From NCBI GenBank assembly GCA_019636755.1, contig JAHBWZ010000004.1:124001-188000 (forward strand): DNA of 64,000 nt, read 5' to 3'. The translations under genes were made by a program, and so were the position numbers. The DNA is from Phycisphaeraceae bacterium. GTDB lineage: Bacteria; Planctomycetota; Phycisphaerae; Phycisphaerales; SM1A02. Below are positions 16,838 to 27,389 of the stretch, piece after piece. Under the pieces are notes generated by a model. It saw only the letters and a program-made list of their open reading frames with translations. It was not told where the DNA came from and made no database searches. The stretch's first letter is position 1. Each line of letters starts with the position of its first letter.

Positions 16838-17434
16838 ATGTCGCGGATCCTGCTTGGTGGCGTGCTCGGTGGCATCGCGATGTTTCTCTGGGGAGCCCTG
16901 ATCTGGATGGGTTTCGGACTTCCCATGAAGGTGATCGCCAACCTTCCGGACGAGCCGGCGGTCATGAACGTCGTCCGTGAGACCGTGACCCGGCACGGCG
17001 TGTACTGGTTCCCCGGGTTCCCGGAGGAGCCGGCGGGCGCCACGGACGAGGTGAAGAAGGCCGTCCGGGACACGTGGATGGAGAAGCATCGCACGGGCCC
17101 CATCGGGCTGCTCATCGTGGTCCCCGACGGGGTCGATGCGGCACAGCCCATCTTCATGATCCGCGGACTCGCGATCCTGGTCGCGGCCTCGTTTCTGGCC
17201 GCGATCCTGCTGCGCGCGGCCGCCGGCAGCGTCCGGACCTGGGTCGGCCGCGCCGGCTTCGTGACCATGCTCGGCGCCATCGTCGCGCTCTCCGCGGACG
17301 GCGCCAACTGGAACTGGTGGCACTACCCGGACGACTTCACCCTGCTCATGGCGTTCGATCGCCTGGGCGCATGGCTGATCGCGGGCATCGTGCTCGCGAC
17401 CGTCGTGAAGCCAGCGCGCCGCGCCGGAGACTGA
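16838..17434 (+). CDS. Uncharacterised integral membrane protein
   Basis: The product has 198 residues with a hydrophobic N-terminus (about 3-27), a soluble stretch with conserved-looking Pro and Trp residues (HGVYWFPGFPEEP), and three further membrane helices. I do not recognise the family. It lies 30 bases before an acetyltransferase gene on the same strand and may share its transcript. Confidence 0.7.
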   Translation: MSRILLGGVLGGIAMFLWGALIWMGFGLPMKVIANLPDEPAVMNVVRETVTRHGVYWFPGFPEEPAGATDEVKKAVRDTWMEKHRTGPIGLLIVVPDGVDAAQPIFMIRGLAILVAASFLAAILLRAAAGSVRTWVGRAGFVTMLGAIVALSADGANWNWWHYPDDFTLLMAFDRLGAWLIAGIVLATVVKPARRAGD

Positions 17435-17464
17435 CGCCTCCCTGATCTCACGCGGAACCGAACG

Positions 17465-18670
17465 ATGCATGATGCACTCAGGACCGCGACGGAATCGGAT
17501 GTTCCCGCGCTGGTGCGCCTGGGCACACTCGCATTCGGTCACGAGGCGGAGTCGGCGCTCGCCTATCACGGACTCGTGGGGCTGTCGAACATCCGTGTCA
17601 CCGATGGACCGGACGGTGCGCCGGTCGCGATGCTGGCGGAGATCCCGATGGGCGTGCGTGCCGGGGGCTCGTCGGTTCCCGCCGTCGGCATCGCGGCCGT
17701 CGCCGTCGCCCCGGAGGCGCGCGGCGGCGGCTGCGCCCGACGGCTCATGACCGCGTGCGTCCGGGATCTGCATGCCCGGCGCGTGCCCGTCTCGGCGCTC
17801 TACGCGTCGACGCTCGGACTCTACCGCGGCGTCGGCTATGAGCGCTCGATCGCCTCGTATGCAGCATCGATCCGGTTCGACGACCTGCCGCGGTCTCGTG
17901 GATCGGATACAGGTCGGCGTCCATGGATACCGCTGTCTGCAGCCGAGGAGCACGGCGTCGCGGCGTGCTACGACGCCTTTGCGCGGAACCTGCCGGGCAT
18001 GGTCGATCGCGGTGCCTTCTTCTGGTCGCGCATCCGCCGGCGCATGGCGACCGAGTACAGGGGGTTCGGACTCCCCTCCGGGGACGGCGCCTCGCTGGAG
18101 GCGTATGTGTTCCTCGCACACCGTCAGTCCGGAAGCGGTGTGGAGATGGTCATCTCCGACTGCGCGTTCCGTTCGGCCGTCGCCGGTCGTGCCCTGGTCG
18201 ACTTCCTGGCGGGATTCGCGACCATCAACACGACCGCCTACCTCTCGCTGGCGCCGAATCATCCGCTGGTCCGGATCCTGCCGCACGAGCGCGTGGAGAT
18301 CAAGGCGCGCAGCGCCGTCATGCTCCGGCTGACCCATGTGGAGGCCGCGCTTGCCGCCCGGGCGATTCCGGTCGCGGTCCGGGGCGCGGTCCGGATCGCG
18401 TTCGAGGATCCGACCATCCCGGCGCAGGGCACGCTCCTGCACGTGGACATGACGGACGGCCGGATGAAGGTCCAGCGGGCGGCCGACACCGACCGCGCTG
18501 CCCTGCCGCACCTGCACACCGGGCCGCGCGGACTGGCCGCGGTCTATACCGGCTTCGTCTCACCTCGCCAGGCGCAGGCCGACGGACTGATGGACGGAGA
18601 CGGCGAGGCACTGGATCTCCTGGGCGCCGCGCTTGCCGGTCCGCCGCCGTTCATGACGGACATGTTCTGA
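17465..18670 (+). CDS. GNAT acetyltransferase of the Eis type
   Basis: The 401-residue protein has a GNAT fold at the N-terminus with the acetyl-CoA loop VAVAPEARGGGCARRLM (about 79-95). A second GNAT-like half follows. The C-terminal part (VEAALAARAI, then DMTDGRMKVQRA) fits the sterol-carrier-like domain of Eis proteins. Length and three-part order match Eis/YkkB relatives, which acetylate amines including aminoglycosides. The substrate here is unknown and resistance should not be assumed. Confidence 0.82.
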   Translation: MHDALRTATESDVPALVRLGTLAFGHEAESALAYHGLVGLSNIRVTDGPDGAPVAMLAEIPMGVRAGGSSVPAVGIAAVAVAPEARGGGCARRLMTACVRDLHARRVPVSALYASTLGLYRGVGYERSIASYAASIRFDDLPRSRGSDTGRRPWIPLSAAEEHGVAACYDAFARNLPGMVDRGAFFWSRIRRRMATEYRGFGLPSGDGASLEAYVFLAHRQSGSGVEMVISDCAFRSAVAGRALVDFLAGFATINTTAYLSLAPNHPLVRILPHERVEIKARSAVMLRLTHVEAALAARAIPVAVRGAVRIAFEDPTIPAQGTLLHVDMTDGRMKVQRAADTDRAALPHLHTGPRGLAAVYTGFVSPRQAQADGLMDGDGEALDLLGAALAGPPPFMTDMF

Positions 18671-18706
18671 GTCCGCTCGACGGCGCGGCACGGCGCCCAC
18701 GCACCG

Positions 18707-19327
18707 TCACCGCGGTCGTCGCTGCCGGATCGCGATCATCGTCGCCGTCAGGATCGACCCGAAGAGGGCCAGCGCCATGTCCTTGTGCGCATCGAAGATG
18801 TCGCCCTGCTGACCGTTGTAATTCTCCGCGGTCTCCGGGCTGGCGACGACGGCGACGAACCACTCGCCCAGTTCGTAGACCTTGCTGAGAAAGCCGATGA
18901 ACACGACCGCGATCGCGATGCTCCAGCCCGGCCGGGGAAGCACGTGCCGGCGGACCACTTCCAGCATGGGCACGGTCATCATGAGTCCGAAGAGGAAGTG
19001 CACCAGCCGGTCGTAGTGATTGCGATCGGCGCCGAGCGACTCCGTGATGCTGATCCCGAGTATCGCCTGCGACCAGTCGTCGTACGGGACGTGGCTGTAG
19101 AGGTAGTGGGCTCCGACCAGGTGCATGAGCATGAAGATGAAGATCAGCGTGTACGAGAGGCCGCTGAGCGGCTGGCCGCCGGGACGCCGCTCGTACCACG
19201 CCAGGAAGCCGATGGCCAGGGCGCTCGGAATCTGCTCCAGCATCCAGTCCGAGCGGTTCGCCGGGCTCAGGAAACTGATCATGTGCGCGATCAGCAGGAC
19301 CACCAGGAGCCAGACCCGACAGGGCAT
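18707..19327 (-). CDS. DUF2238 (YjdF-like) membrane protein
   Basis: The 206-residue product has about six membrane helices. The family features are the HYDRLVHFLFGLMMTVP helix, the SKVYELGEWFVAVVA helix and the GDIFDAHKDMALALFGS end. The role of the family is not known. The start at MPCRVWLL is chosen because the preceding codons do not fit a membrane N-terminus. It is convergent with the acetyltransferase gene, 36 bases apart. Confidence 0.8.
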   Translation of the reverse strand: MPCRVWLLVVLLIAHMISFLSPANRSDWMLEQIPSALAIGFLAWYERRPGGQPLSGLSYTLIFIFMLMHLVGAHYLYSHVPYDDWSQAILGISITESLGADRNHYDRLVHFLFGLMMTVPMLEVVRRHVLPRPGWSIAIAVVFIGFLSKVYELGEWFVAVVASPETAENYNGQQGDIFDAHKDMALALFGSILTATMIAIRQRRPR

Positions 19328-19432
19328 GTCGTGAGCATACCGCGCCCGGAGGAAGGTCGACGGGAACCGCGTGGATGGACGCGCGAGCTGCGTCCCCGCG
19401 CGCAGGTCGCGCATCGGCGTGGTGATCCCGGT

Positions 19433-21439
19433 CTACGGAGCCCGGTCGCCGCGGATCCTCCGCGAGAAGGACGCGCCATCCGGATCGCCGGCGTCGACCG
19501 CGGCACGCACGGCATCATCGATGCACCGGTGCGCGGACTCGAGGGCGACCGGGTCGATCAGGCCGAGGCGCGCCGCCTCCGCCGGGGACCAGCCGTTCAG
19601 CAGGAGTGCGCTGGACCATGGGATCGGCGACTCCAGGACGAGGTCGACATGCCGGACAAGCTGCGTGGTGCAATTACGGCCTATGGAGTGATAGAAGCGC
19701 GGCTCGCGGTGCAGCCTCGATCCGGCGTTCAGCATCGAGAGGAGCAGCATCCGTGACTGCTCGGGCGTCGCATTGGTCGGGTAGAGCGAGACCGATTCTC
19801 CCCGATGGAGGACGCGGACACCGATGAAGTCCCGCTCCGAGCCGACCTGGTAGATGAGTTCATAGTGCTTGAACAGGCCCGGGATCGGGTGATACTGCTC
19901 CCCGCGCTCTCTGCGCACCTCGATCGAGATGCAGATCGGTTCCGAGTTCTCGAAACGGAAACTGAGGAAGGTATGCACGATGCGCGCCGACCCCCATGAT
20001 GAGACCAGGAAGTCGACACCTTCGACCCGGTCAGGATCGAATTCGCGTACCTCGCGGACGGCGTCTGCATCCTCCACGGAGCGCCATCGGAAGTCCCGGA
20101 AGTCGTGGATGACGATGCGGGCGTCCGCGACCTCGATCGTCGGCTGGCGGGCCGCGTCGATCGTCCAGTGGCGGTCCGTGCGGGCCGGAATCCAGGACCA
20201 GGGAATCGCGATGAGCGCGGCGACTGCCCAGGAGTGCACCAGTGCCCTTCCGGCGCCACCGGCGCGGAGCGCCACGCCCATCGTGATCGCAACGCCCGCG
20301 ACGGCCAGCGACCCCCGCAGGAGGGAGCCGGCGGAGAGGCCGGACCAGTAGAGCGCGGCAGCGATGAGCAGTGCGGCCGGAACCGCCGCCGCGGCGCGCG
20401 CCCACCAGCGTCCGGCCGGTCGGGCAGCCTCGGTCGTGCGGGACCCGCGGCCCCGGCGACTCCTGTTCCAGAATGATGCGACGTAGATCGCAAGACCGCT
20501 CCACACGAACCCGAACGCGATCACCCGGTGGACGGACAGCGCTTCACCGAAGAGCAGGACCGCGCAGAGGAACTGACCGGTCGGCGCCAGGTACTGGAGC
20601 ATCCCGATGGTGGACAGGCGCAGGCCTCGTGCGCCGACCGCGAAGAGGACGAGCGGCACGACTGTCACGACGCCGGCCGCACCGAGCAGCAGCGCATCGC
20701 CGACCGAGCCGACCGCCAGTGCGTCCACGGGCGTCAGGAGGAGCAATCCGATCGCCGGCACGCAGAGCAGGAGCATCTCCACCGTCAGGCCCACCGCCGG
20801 ATCGACCTGGGTGCGCTTCCGCAGCAGTCCGTAGAGGGCGAACGAACCCGCGAGCGTCAGCGAGATCCACGGGAAGGAGCCGATGGCCACCGCCTGCCAC
20901 CCGACGCCCGCGCCCGCGAGAACGATCGCGACCACCTGTCCGCGCCCCAGCCGTTCACCGAGCACGAGAACGCCGAGCGCGACGGACAGCAGCGGGTTCA
21001 GGTAGTAGCCGAAGCTCGCCGCGAGCGTCCGGCCGGTCGACACCGCGACGATGAACGTCAGCCAGTTCACGCCGACCAGCGCGGCCGAGAGCGTGAGCGG
21101 CAGGAGGGTTCCCGGCGTCCGGAACGCAGCCGCCACCGCGCGGAGGTTGGAGGTCAGCAGCAGCCAGAGAAAAAGGAGAGGGACTCCGCTCAGGATCCGC
21201 AGTCCCAGCACCGCCAGGGACGAGGCATCGCTGGTCTCCCGGAAGTAGATCGGGGCGATCGTCCCCCACCAGGCGTACGCGCCGACCGCGGCCCAGGTCG
21301 CCGCCGCCCGACCGCGACGCGGCACCGGCGGCACACCGGCCGACGACCCCGGCGGTTCACCGGCCGGGCGAGCGGGCAACGATGCAGGGGTCGAGGCGGA
21401 GGAATCGGCAGCGGTGGTCGCGCGGGCCCGCTCGGGCAT
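19433..21439 (-). CDS. Fusion: RarD/EamA permease plus DUF4105 domain
   Basis: The 668-residue product starts with a Pro/Ala arm and then about ten membrane helices of the RarD/EamA transporter family (AYAWWGTIAPIYFRE; GVNWLTFIVAVSTGRTLAAS; TLIGSF-type core; IGMLQYLAPTGQFLCAVLL). After about 345 residues come three more helices and then a periplasmic DUF4105-like domain (about 480-620: VHTFLSFRFENSEP, HYELIYQVGSERDFIGVRV, RNCTTQLVRHVD). DUF4105 is normally a separate protein. A continuous open frame with good codon use supports a real fusion. Function is unknown: RarD proteins are linked to chloramphenicol resistance, DUF4105 to envelope proteins. Confidence 0.8.
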   Translation of the reverse strand: MPERARATTAADSSASTPASLPARPAGEPPGSSAGVPPVPRRGRAAATWAAVGAYAWWGTIAPIYFRETSDASSLAVLGLRILSGVPLLFLWLLLTSNLRAVAAAFRTPGTLLPLTLSAALVGVNWLTFIVAVSTGRTLAASFGYYLNPLLSVALGVLVLGERLGRGQVVAIVLAGAGVGWQAVAIGSFPWISLTLAGSFALYGLLRKRTQVDPAVGLTVEMLLLCVPAIGLLLLTPVDALAVGSVGDALLLGAAGVVTVVPLVLFAVGARGLRLSTIGMLQYLAPTGQFLCAVLLFGEALSVHRVIAFGFVWSGLAIYVASFWNRSRRGRGSRTTEAARPAGRWWARAAAAVPAALLIAAALYWSGLSAGSLLRGSLAVAGVAITMGVALRAGGAGRALVHSWAVAALIAIPWSWIPARTDRHWTIDAARQPTIEVADARIVIHDFRDFRWRSVEDADAVREVREFDPDRVEGVDFLVSSWGSARIVHTFLSFRFENSEPICISIEVRRERGEQYHPIPGLFKHYELIYQVGSERDFIGVRVLHRGESVSLYPTNATPEQSRMLLLSMLNAGSRLHREPRFYHSIGRNCTTQLVRHVDLVLESPIPWSSALLLNGWSPAEAARLGLIDPVALESAHRCIDDAVRAAVDAGDPDGASFSRRIRGDRAP

Positions 21440-21613
21440 GGCGGACAGGGTATCGCCCGTCCGCCTGGCACTGCAGCGCCCCCCTCGCGCCTGCCGCGGC
21501 GAGCGGAAGGGTCGCCGGAGTGCGGGCCGACCGCCGCCGGGATCGTGCCAAGGTGGAAGAGAGCCCGGTCCACCGGTGTCCCGACTCCTCGTCCCACCAT
21601 GGAGGCGCCGACC

Positions 21614-23362
21614 ATGACCCTCAGACAACGCATCCTGCTGACCGTCGCCCTTCTCCCTCTGCTCCAGTCCCTGGATGTGCCTGCGTCCGGCCAGCCGTCG
21701 AAGCACGATGTGCCTGTGACACCCCTGACGGTCGGTGGTCTGACCGGACTCGACGGCTCGGGGTCCCGCGCCGCCCGGATCGCCGACAAGGCGGCGAATC
21801 AGAAGCAGGCCGAGGCACAGCAGCGTGCCGAACAGGCACGGAAGCAGGCCGAGGCACAGCAGCGCGCCGAGCAGGCACGCAGGCAGGCCGAGGCACAGCA
21901 GCGTGCCGAACAGGCACGGAAGCAGGCCGAGGCACAGCAGCGCGCCGAGCAGGCACGCAGGCAGGCCGAGGCACAGCAGCGTGCCGACCAGGCACGGAAG
22001 CAGGCCGAGGCACAGCAGCGCGCCGACCAGGCGCGGAAGCAGGCCGAGGCGCAGCAGCGCGCCGACCAGGCACGCCGTCAACTCGACTCACAGCGCCGCA
22101 GCGCGGAGCCGAACAAGCAGGCCGCTCCGCAGCGACCGAGCACGGGAGCCCCCGCGCCGCCGACCGCGGGCCATGGTGCCGACAAGCGCGGCGCCGCTGG
22201 CCCGCCGATCGCCCACCAGCCTGCGGCGAAGGTGCCGCCGCAGCGCCCTGCGTCGTCCCTGCCTGGAGGCGGCCAGACGCCGCGCGTCCTCGGTCCGCCC
22301 GCCGATCCCAACAGCAAGCTGCCTCCGGGACTTGCTGCCCCGATCAACCTGCACGGCCGGACGCCACCGCCGGCACCGCTGCCGCCGCCGCCGCCTGCCC
22401 ACGTGCCGCCACCGGTCGTGCATCCTCCACATACGCCCCCGCCGAGCGTGATCTGCCACGGAGGAAGCCGCTGCACGTCCTACTGTCACTGCCGGCCCGC
22501 CCGGTGGTGGTGCGATGACTGGCGATCATCGCGACACCGGTGGTCGTTCTTCGCGGGGTTCTCCTCGTACGGAGCGTCCTGGTCGTTCGGCTATGCATCC
22601 GGATATCACCAGCCGGTCTGGCGTCCGTATCACGCGCGCTCCGGTCACTGGTACTGGGGGCGTCACTGCTCGGCACGGCCGTTCGGCTGGTATACGTGGT
22701 ACCCATCGTCGTACTGGTGGTATCCCGTCACCTGGCGACCGGCATCCACCACGGTGTACTACAACACCGGCAGCAACGTGACCATCATCGGCGGCGGTGC
22801 GTCCTCGTACGCGACGGACTACGTGACCTATGAACCGTCCGTATCCGGCGCGTGGCAGGACGATGCGCTCCCGCTCCTCCCGCTCCCGCCGCTGCTGCAT
22901 GTCTATACGACCGCGGAAGGCTGGAGTGCTCTCGCGGAGGGTGACATCGTTCGAGCCCACGACATGTTCGTCGAGATCGTCGAGAACGACCCGCTGGACA
23001 CGGAAGCCGCGTTCGGCCTGGTCGTGACGACATGGTTCTGGGGCGAAGCGGACGCGGCCACCGCACTGCTCGAGCGGACGCTGACGCTCGATCCCGATGT
23101 CACGCTCCGCACGCCGCGCGACCCGTACGTTCTCTACCAGTTCGAACGGCTTCGGGACCAGATGCTCGATCGGCTCGATGCGAACGCCTTCGACTATGCG
23201 GCGCGCCTGACCGCCGCGGCACTCTTCGATGCGGCGGACGAGCCGCTGAGGGCCTACTTCCATGTGGACTCGGCGATCCTTACCGGCCGCGATGTCCAGG
23301 GCGCCGCGGCGCTGTTCAAGGAACGGCTTGCGGAGCGTCTTGCCGCGCTGCCCGGTTCCTGA
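21614..23362 (+). CDS. Exported repeat protein with Gln/Ala-rich coil and Trp/Tyr-rich domain
   Basis: ATG 21614 has GGAGG 8 bases upstream and opens a signal peptide (MTLRQRILLTVALLPLLQ). Residues 64-154 are seven copies of a 13-residue unit (K/R)QAEAQQRA(E/D)QAR, which should form a long charged coil. A Pro-rich linker (PPAPLPPPPPAHVPPP) leads to a compact part rich in Cys, Trp, Tyr and His (ICHGGSRCTSYCHCRPARWW; later WGRHC, WYTWYPSSYWWYP). The last 180 residues are helical and TPR-like (ALAEGDIVRAHDMFVEIVEN). The build suggests an envelope or matrix protein; no family recognised. It is divergent from the RarD fusion gene. Confidence 0.75.
   Translation: MTLRQRILLTVALLPLLQSLDVPASGQPSKHDVPVTPLTVGGLTGLDGSGSRAARIADKAANQKQAEAQQRAEQARKQAEAQQRAEQARRQAEAQQRAEQARKQAEAQQRAEQARRQAEAQQRADQARKQAEAQQRADQARKQAEAQQRADQARRQLDSQRRSAEPNKQAAPQRPSTGAPAPPTAGHGADKRGAAGPPIAHQPAAKVPPQRPASSLPGGGQTPRVLGPPADPNSKLPPGLAAPINLHGRTPPPAPLPPPPPAHVPPPVVHPPHTPPPSVICHGGSRCTSYCHCRPARWWCDDWRSSRHRWSFFAGFSSYGASWSFGYASGYHQPVWRPYHARSGHWYWGRHCSARPFGWYTWYPSSYWWYPVTWRPASTTVYYNTGSNVTIIGGGASSYATDYVTYEPSVSGAWQDDALPLLPLPPLLHVYTTAEGWSALAEGDIVRAHDMFVEIVENDPLDTEAAFGLVVTTWFWGEADAATALLERTLTLDPDVTLRTPRDPYVLYQFERLRDQMLDRLDANAFDYAARLTAAALFDAADEPLRAYFHVDSAILTGRDVQGAAALFKERLAERLAALPGS
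21803..22075 (+). repeat. Seven tandem 39-bp repeats inside a coding sequence
   Basis: Seven in-frame 39-bp units encode (K/R)QAEAQQRA(E/D)QAR. Neighbouring units are nearly identical in DNA, with alternating K and R versions, which indicates recent expansion by pairs. Copy number is likely to vary between strains. Confidence 0.9.
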
Positions 23363-23424
23363 GTCGCCACGCGCACGCCCGTGAAACATGGAGCGTGCGC
23401 GCTGCATCCCGCGTCATTCGATTT

Positions 23425-23457
23425 CGAGGCACCGCGCCGTCCGGCGGCGGTGCCTCG
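23425..23457. terminator. Bidirectional terminator hairpin
   Basis: A perfect 11-bp stem (CGAGGCACCGC pairing with GCGGTGCCTCG) with an 11-base loop lies between two convergent genes. A second inverted repeat, GCGCACGC/GCGTGCGC at 23371-23400, precedes it. Confidence 0.6.
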
Positions 23458-23512
23458 ATCCGTCTGACGGCCTGCCGGAAACTCCGCGCCGCACCGTCGA
23501 GCGCCCCCGCCG

Positions 23513-24358
23513 TCACCATCCGGACATGGACCACTCGATCAGCGCGGTGGCGAAGAGCAGCACGATGCCGTACAGCAGCGTCAGCCCGAGCAGGATCCCC
23601 GCATCCCGCGGGCGCAGCCTGAACATGGCGATCGCCAGCACCCAGAAGATGGCCGCATGCGCGACCAGTTCAGCCGGGAATCGCAGGACTGCAACCGGCA
23701 CATCCAGGAAGGCGCCCAGGCGCGCCACGGTGATGATCGCGGCAAGTCGGAGAAGCGCCGCGGGAAGATGTCCCAGCGGGCGATCGCGCAGCCACGCCAC
23801 CGTCGCCAGCGCGCCGAGCGCACATCCGCTCCACGTCGCGATGAAGAGCGGCAGCCGGACGACACCGCTGAGCCGGGTCGACCAGGGGACCGGCGCCGCG
23901 GCGGCGATGTCCACGCCGGGGAAGAGCGATGCCATGCCTGCGATCAGTCCGACAAGCATCAGGAGAACTGCGAGGCCTCCGATCGTCCCGGGGAGCCATC
24001 GATCGGATGGTCGCGGGACGGCGATCGGGCGATCGGCATCCGCGAGTCCGGCATCGCCCGAAGCAGCGCCTTCGGCATCGGATCGACCCTCGTCCGCCCC
24101 GTCCCGGCCGGGCGCGGACGGATCCGCGATGGCCGCAACGTGCGAGTCGGGCGCCGTCGTACCGCAGCGCACGCACGCACCATCCGCCATGAGTCGATCG
24201 GCCCCGCACGCCGCACATCGCCCGTCGATCAGCGGTTCGTCCAGGGGAAGGGCGCCGGCGCCTTCCACCCGCTCGGGCGCAGACTCCAGGTCATAGGCAT
24301 CCCGGGTGATCCGTCCGGGCTCAGCGCCGTCCTCTGCACGTGGTCCCTGCTCGCTCAT
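23513..24358 (-). CDS. Zinc-ribbon membrane protein, unknown function
   Basis: The 281-residue product has a four-Cys zinc ribbon (CAACG at 47-51 and CVRCG at 62-66), an acidic linker, and about five membrane helices. I recognise no family. It begins 30 bases after the enolase stop on the same strand, so it is probably co-transcribed with eno. Confidence 0.7.
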   Translation of the reverse strand: MSEQGPRAEDGAEPGRITRDAYDLESAPERVEGAGALPLDEPLIDGRCAACGADRLMADGACVRCGTTAPDSHVAAIADPSAPGRDGADEGRSDAEGAASGDAGLADADRPIAVPRPSDRWLPGTIGGLAVLLMLVGLIAGMASLFPGVDIAAAAPVPWSTRLSGVVRLPLFIATWSGCALGALATVAWLRDRPLGHLPAALLRLAAIITVARLGAFLDVPVAVLRFPAELVAHAAIFWVLAIAMFRLRPRDAGILLGLTLLYGIVLLFATALIEWSMSGW

Positions 24359-24388
24359 GGATCTGCCGATCCTCGACCTGCGACCGGG

Positions 24389-27008
<2,620 letters not shown>

Positions 27009-27389
27009 TCGAACGGACCTCTTTCCGACTTCCTGAGACCTGGACCCCCGGTTCCCGGGCGGACGCGCCGACCCGGACAGCCTCCCCCGGGGCGCTCGGA
27101 GCCGTCATCGGGCGGACGACGCGGGGAAGGCCAGAGTATCGCTTCCCGACCGGGTCGACGCCTCATGCAACCGCGCGGGATCCGACCCCGCGCCCCGGGG
27201 TTCGGGCACCGGCCCGCACACCGGGCGCGAGTCGGCACGGGGGAATCCGGAGTCGCACCGCCGGCGGCGCCGGCATGGCGCGCGGGAACGTTGTACGCTC
27301 GGCGGCGGATCGGGTCGCACCGATCGGGCGGCGACGCCCTGCCTCGGATCGCGACACGACCGTGGTCGCGGTGCGGAAGCGATGGACCC
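27009..27389. other. Divergent promoter region of korA
   Basis: About 380 bases lie between divergent genes. Open frames cross it, but their translations are Arg/Pro-rich and unlike proteins. I see no clear promoter boxes, repeats or RNA structure. Confidence 0.45.

Noticed and set aside
17465-18670. Antibiotic-resistance call for the Eis-like acetyltransferase
   Set aside because: Eis-type enzymes have many substrates; nothing in the sequence or neighbourhood shows aminoglycoside specificity.
20528-21613. N-terminal extension of the repeat protein into the RarD-DUF4105 gene on the opposite strand
   Set aside because: The extension is antisense to a clear membrane protein gene, and the ATG at 21614 has a good ribosome binding site and signal peptide.
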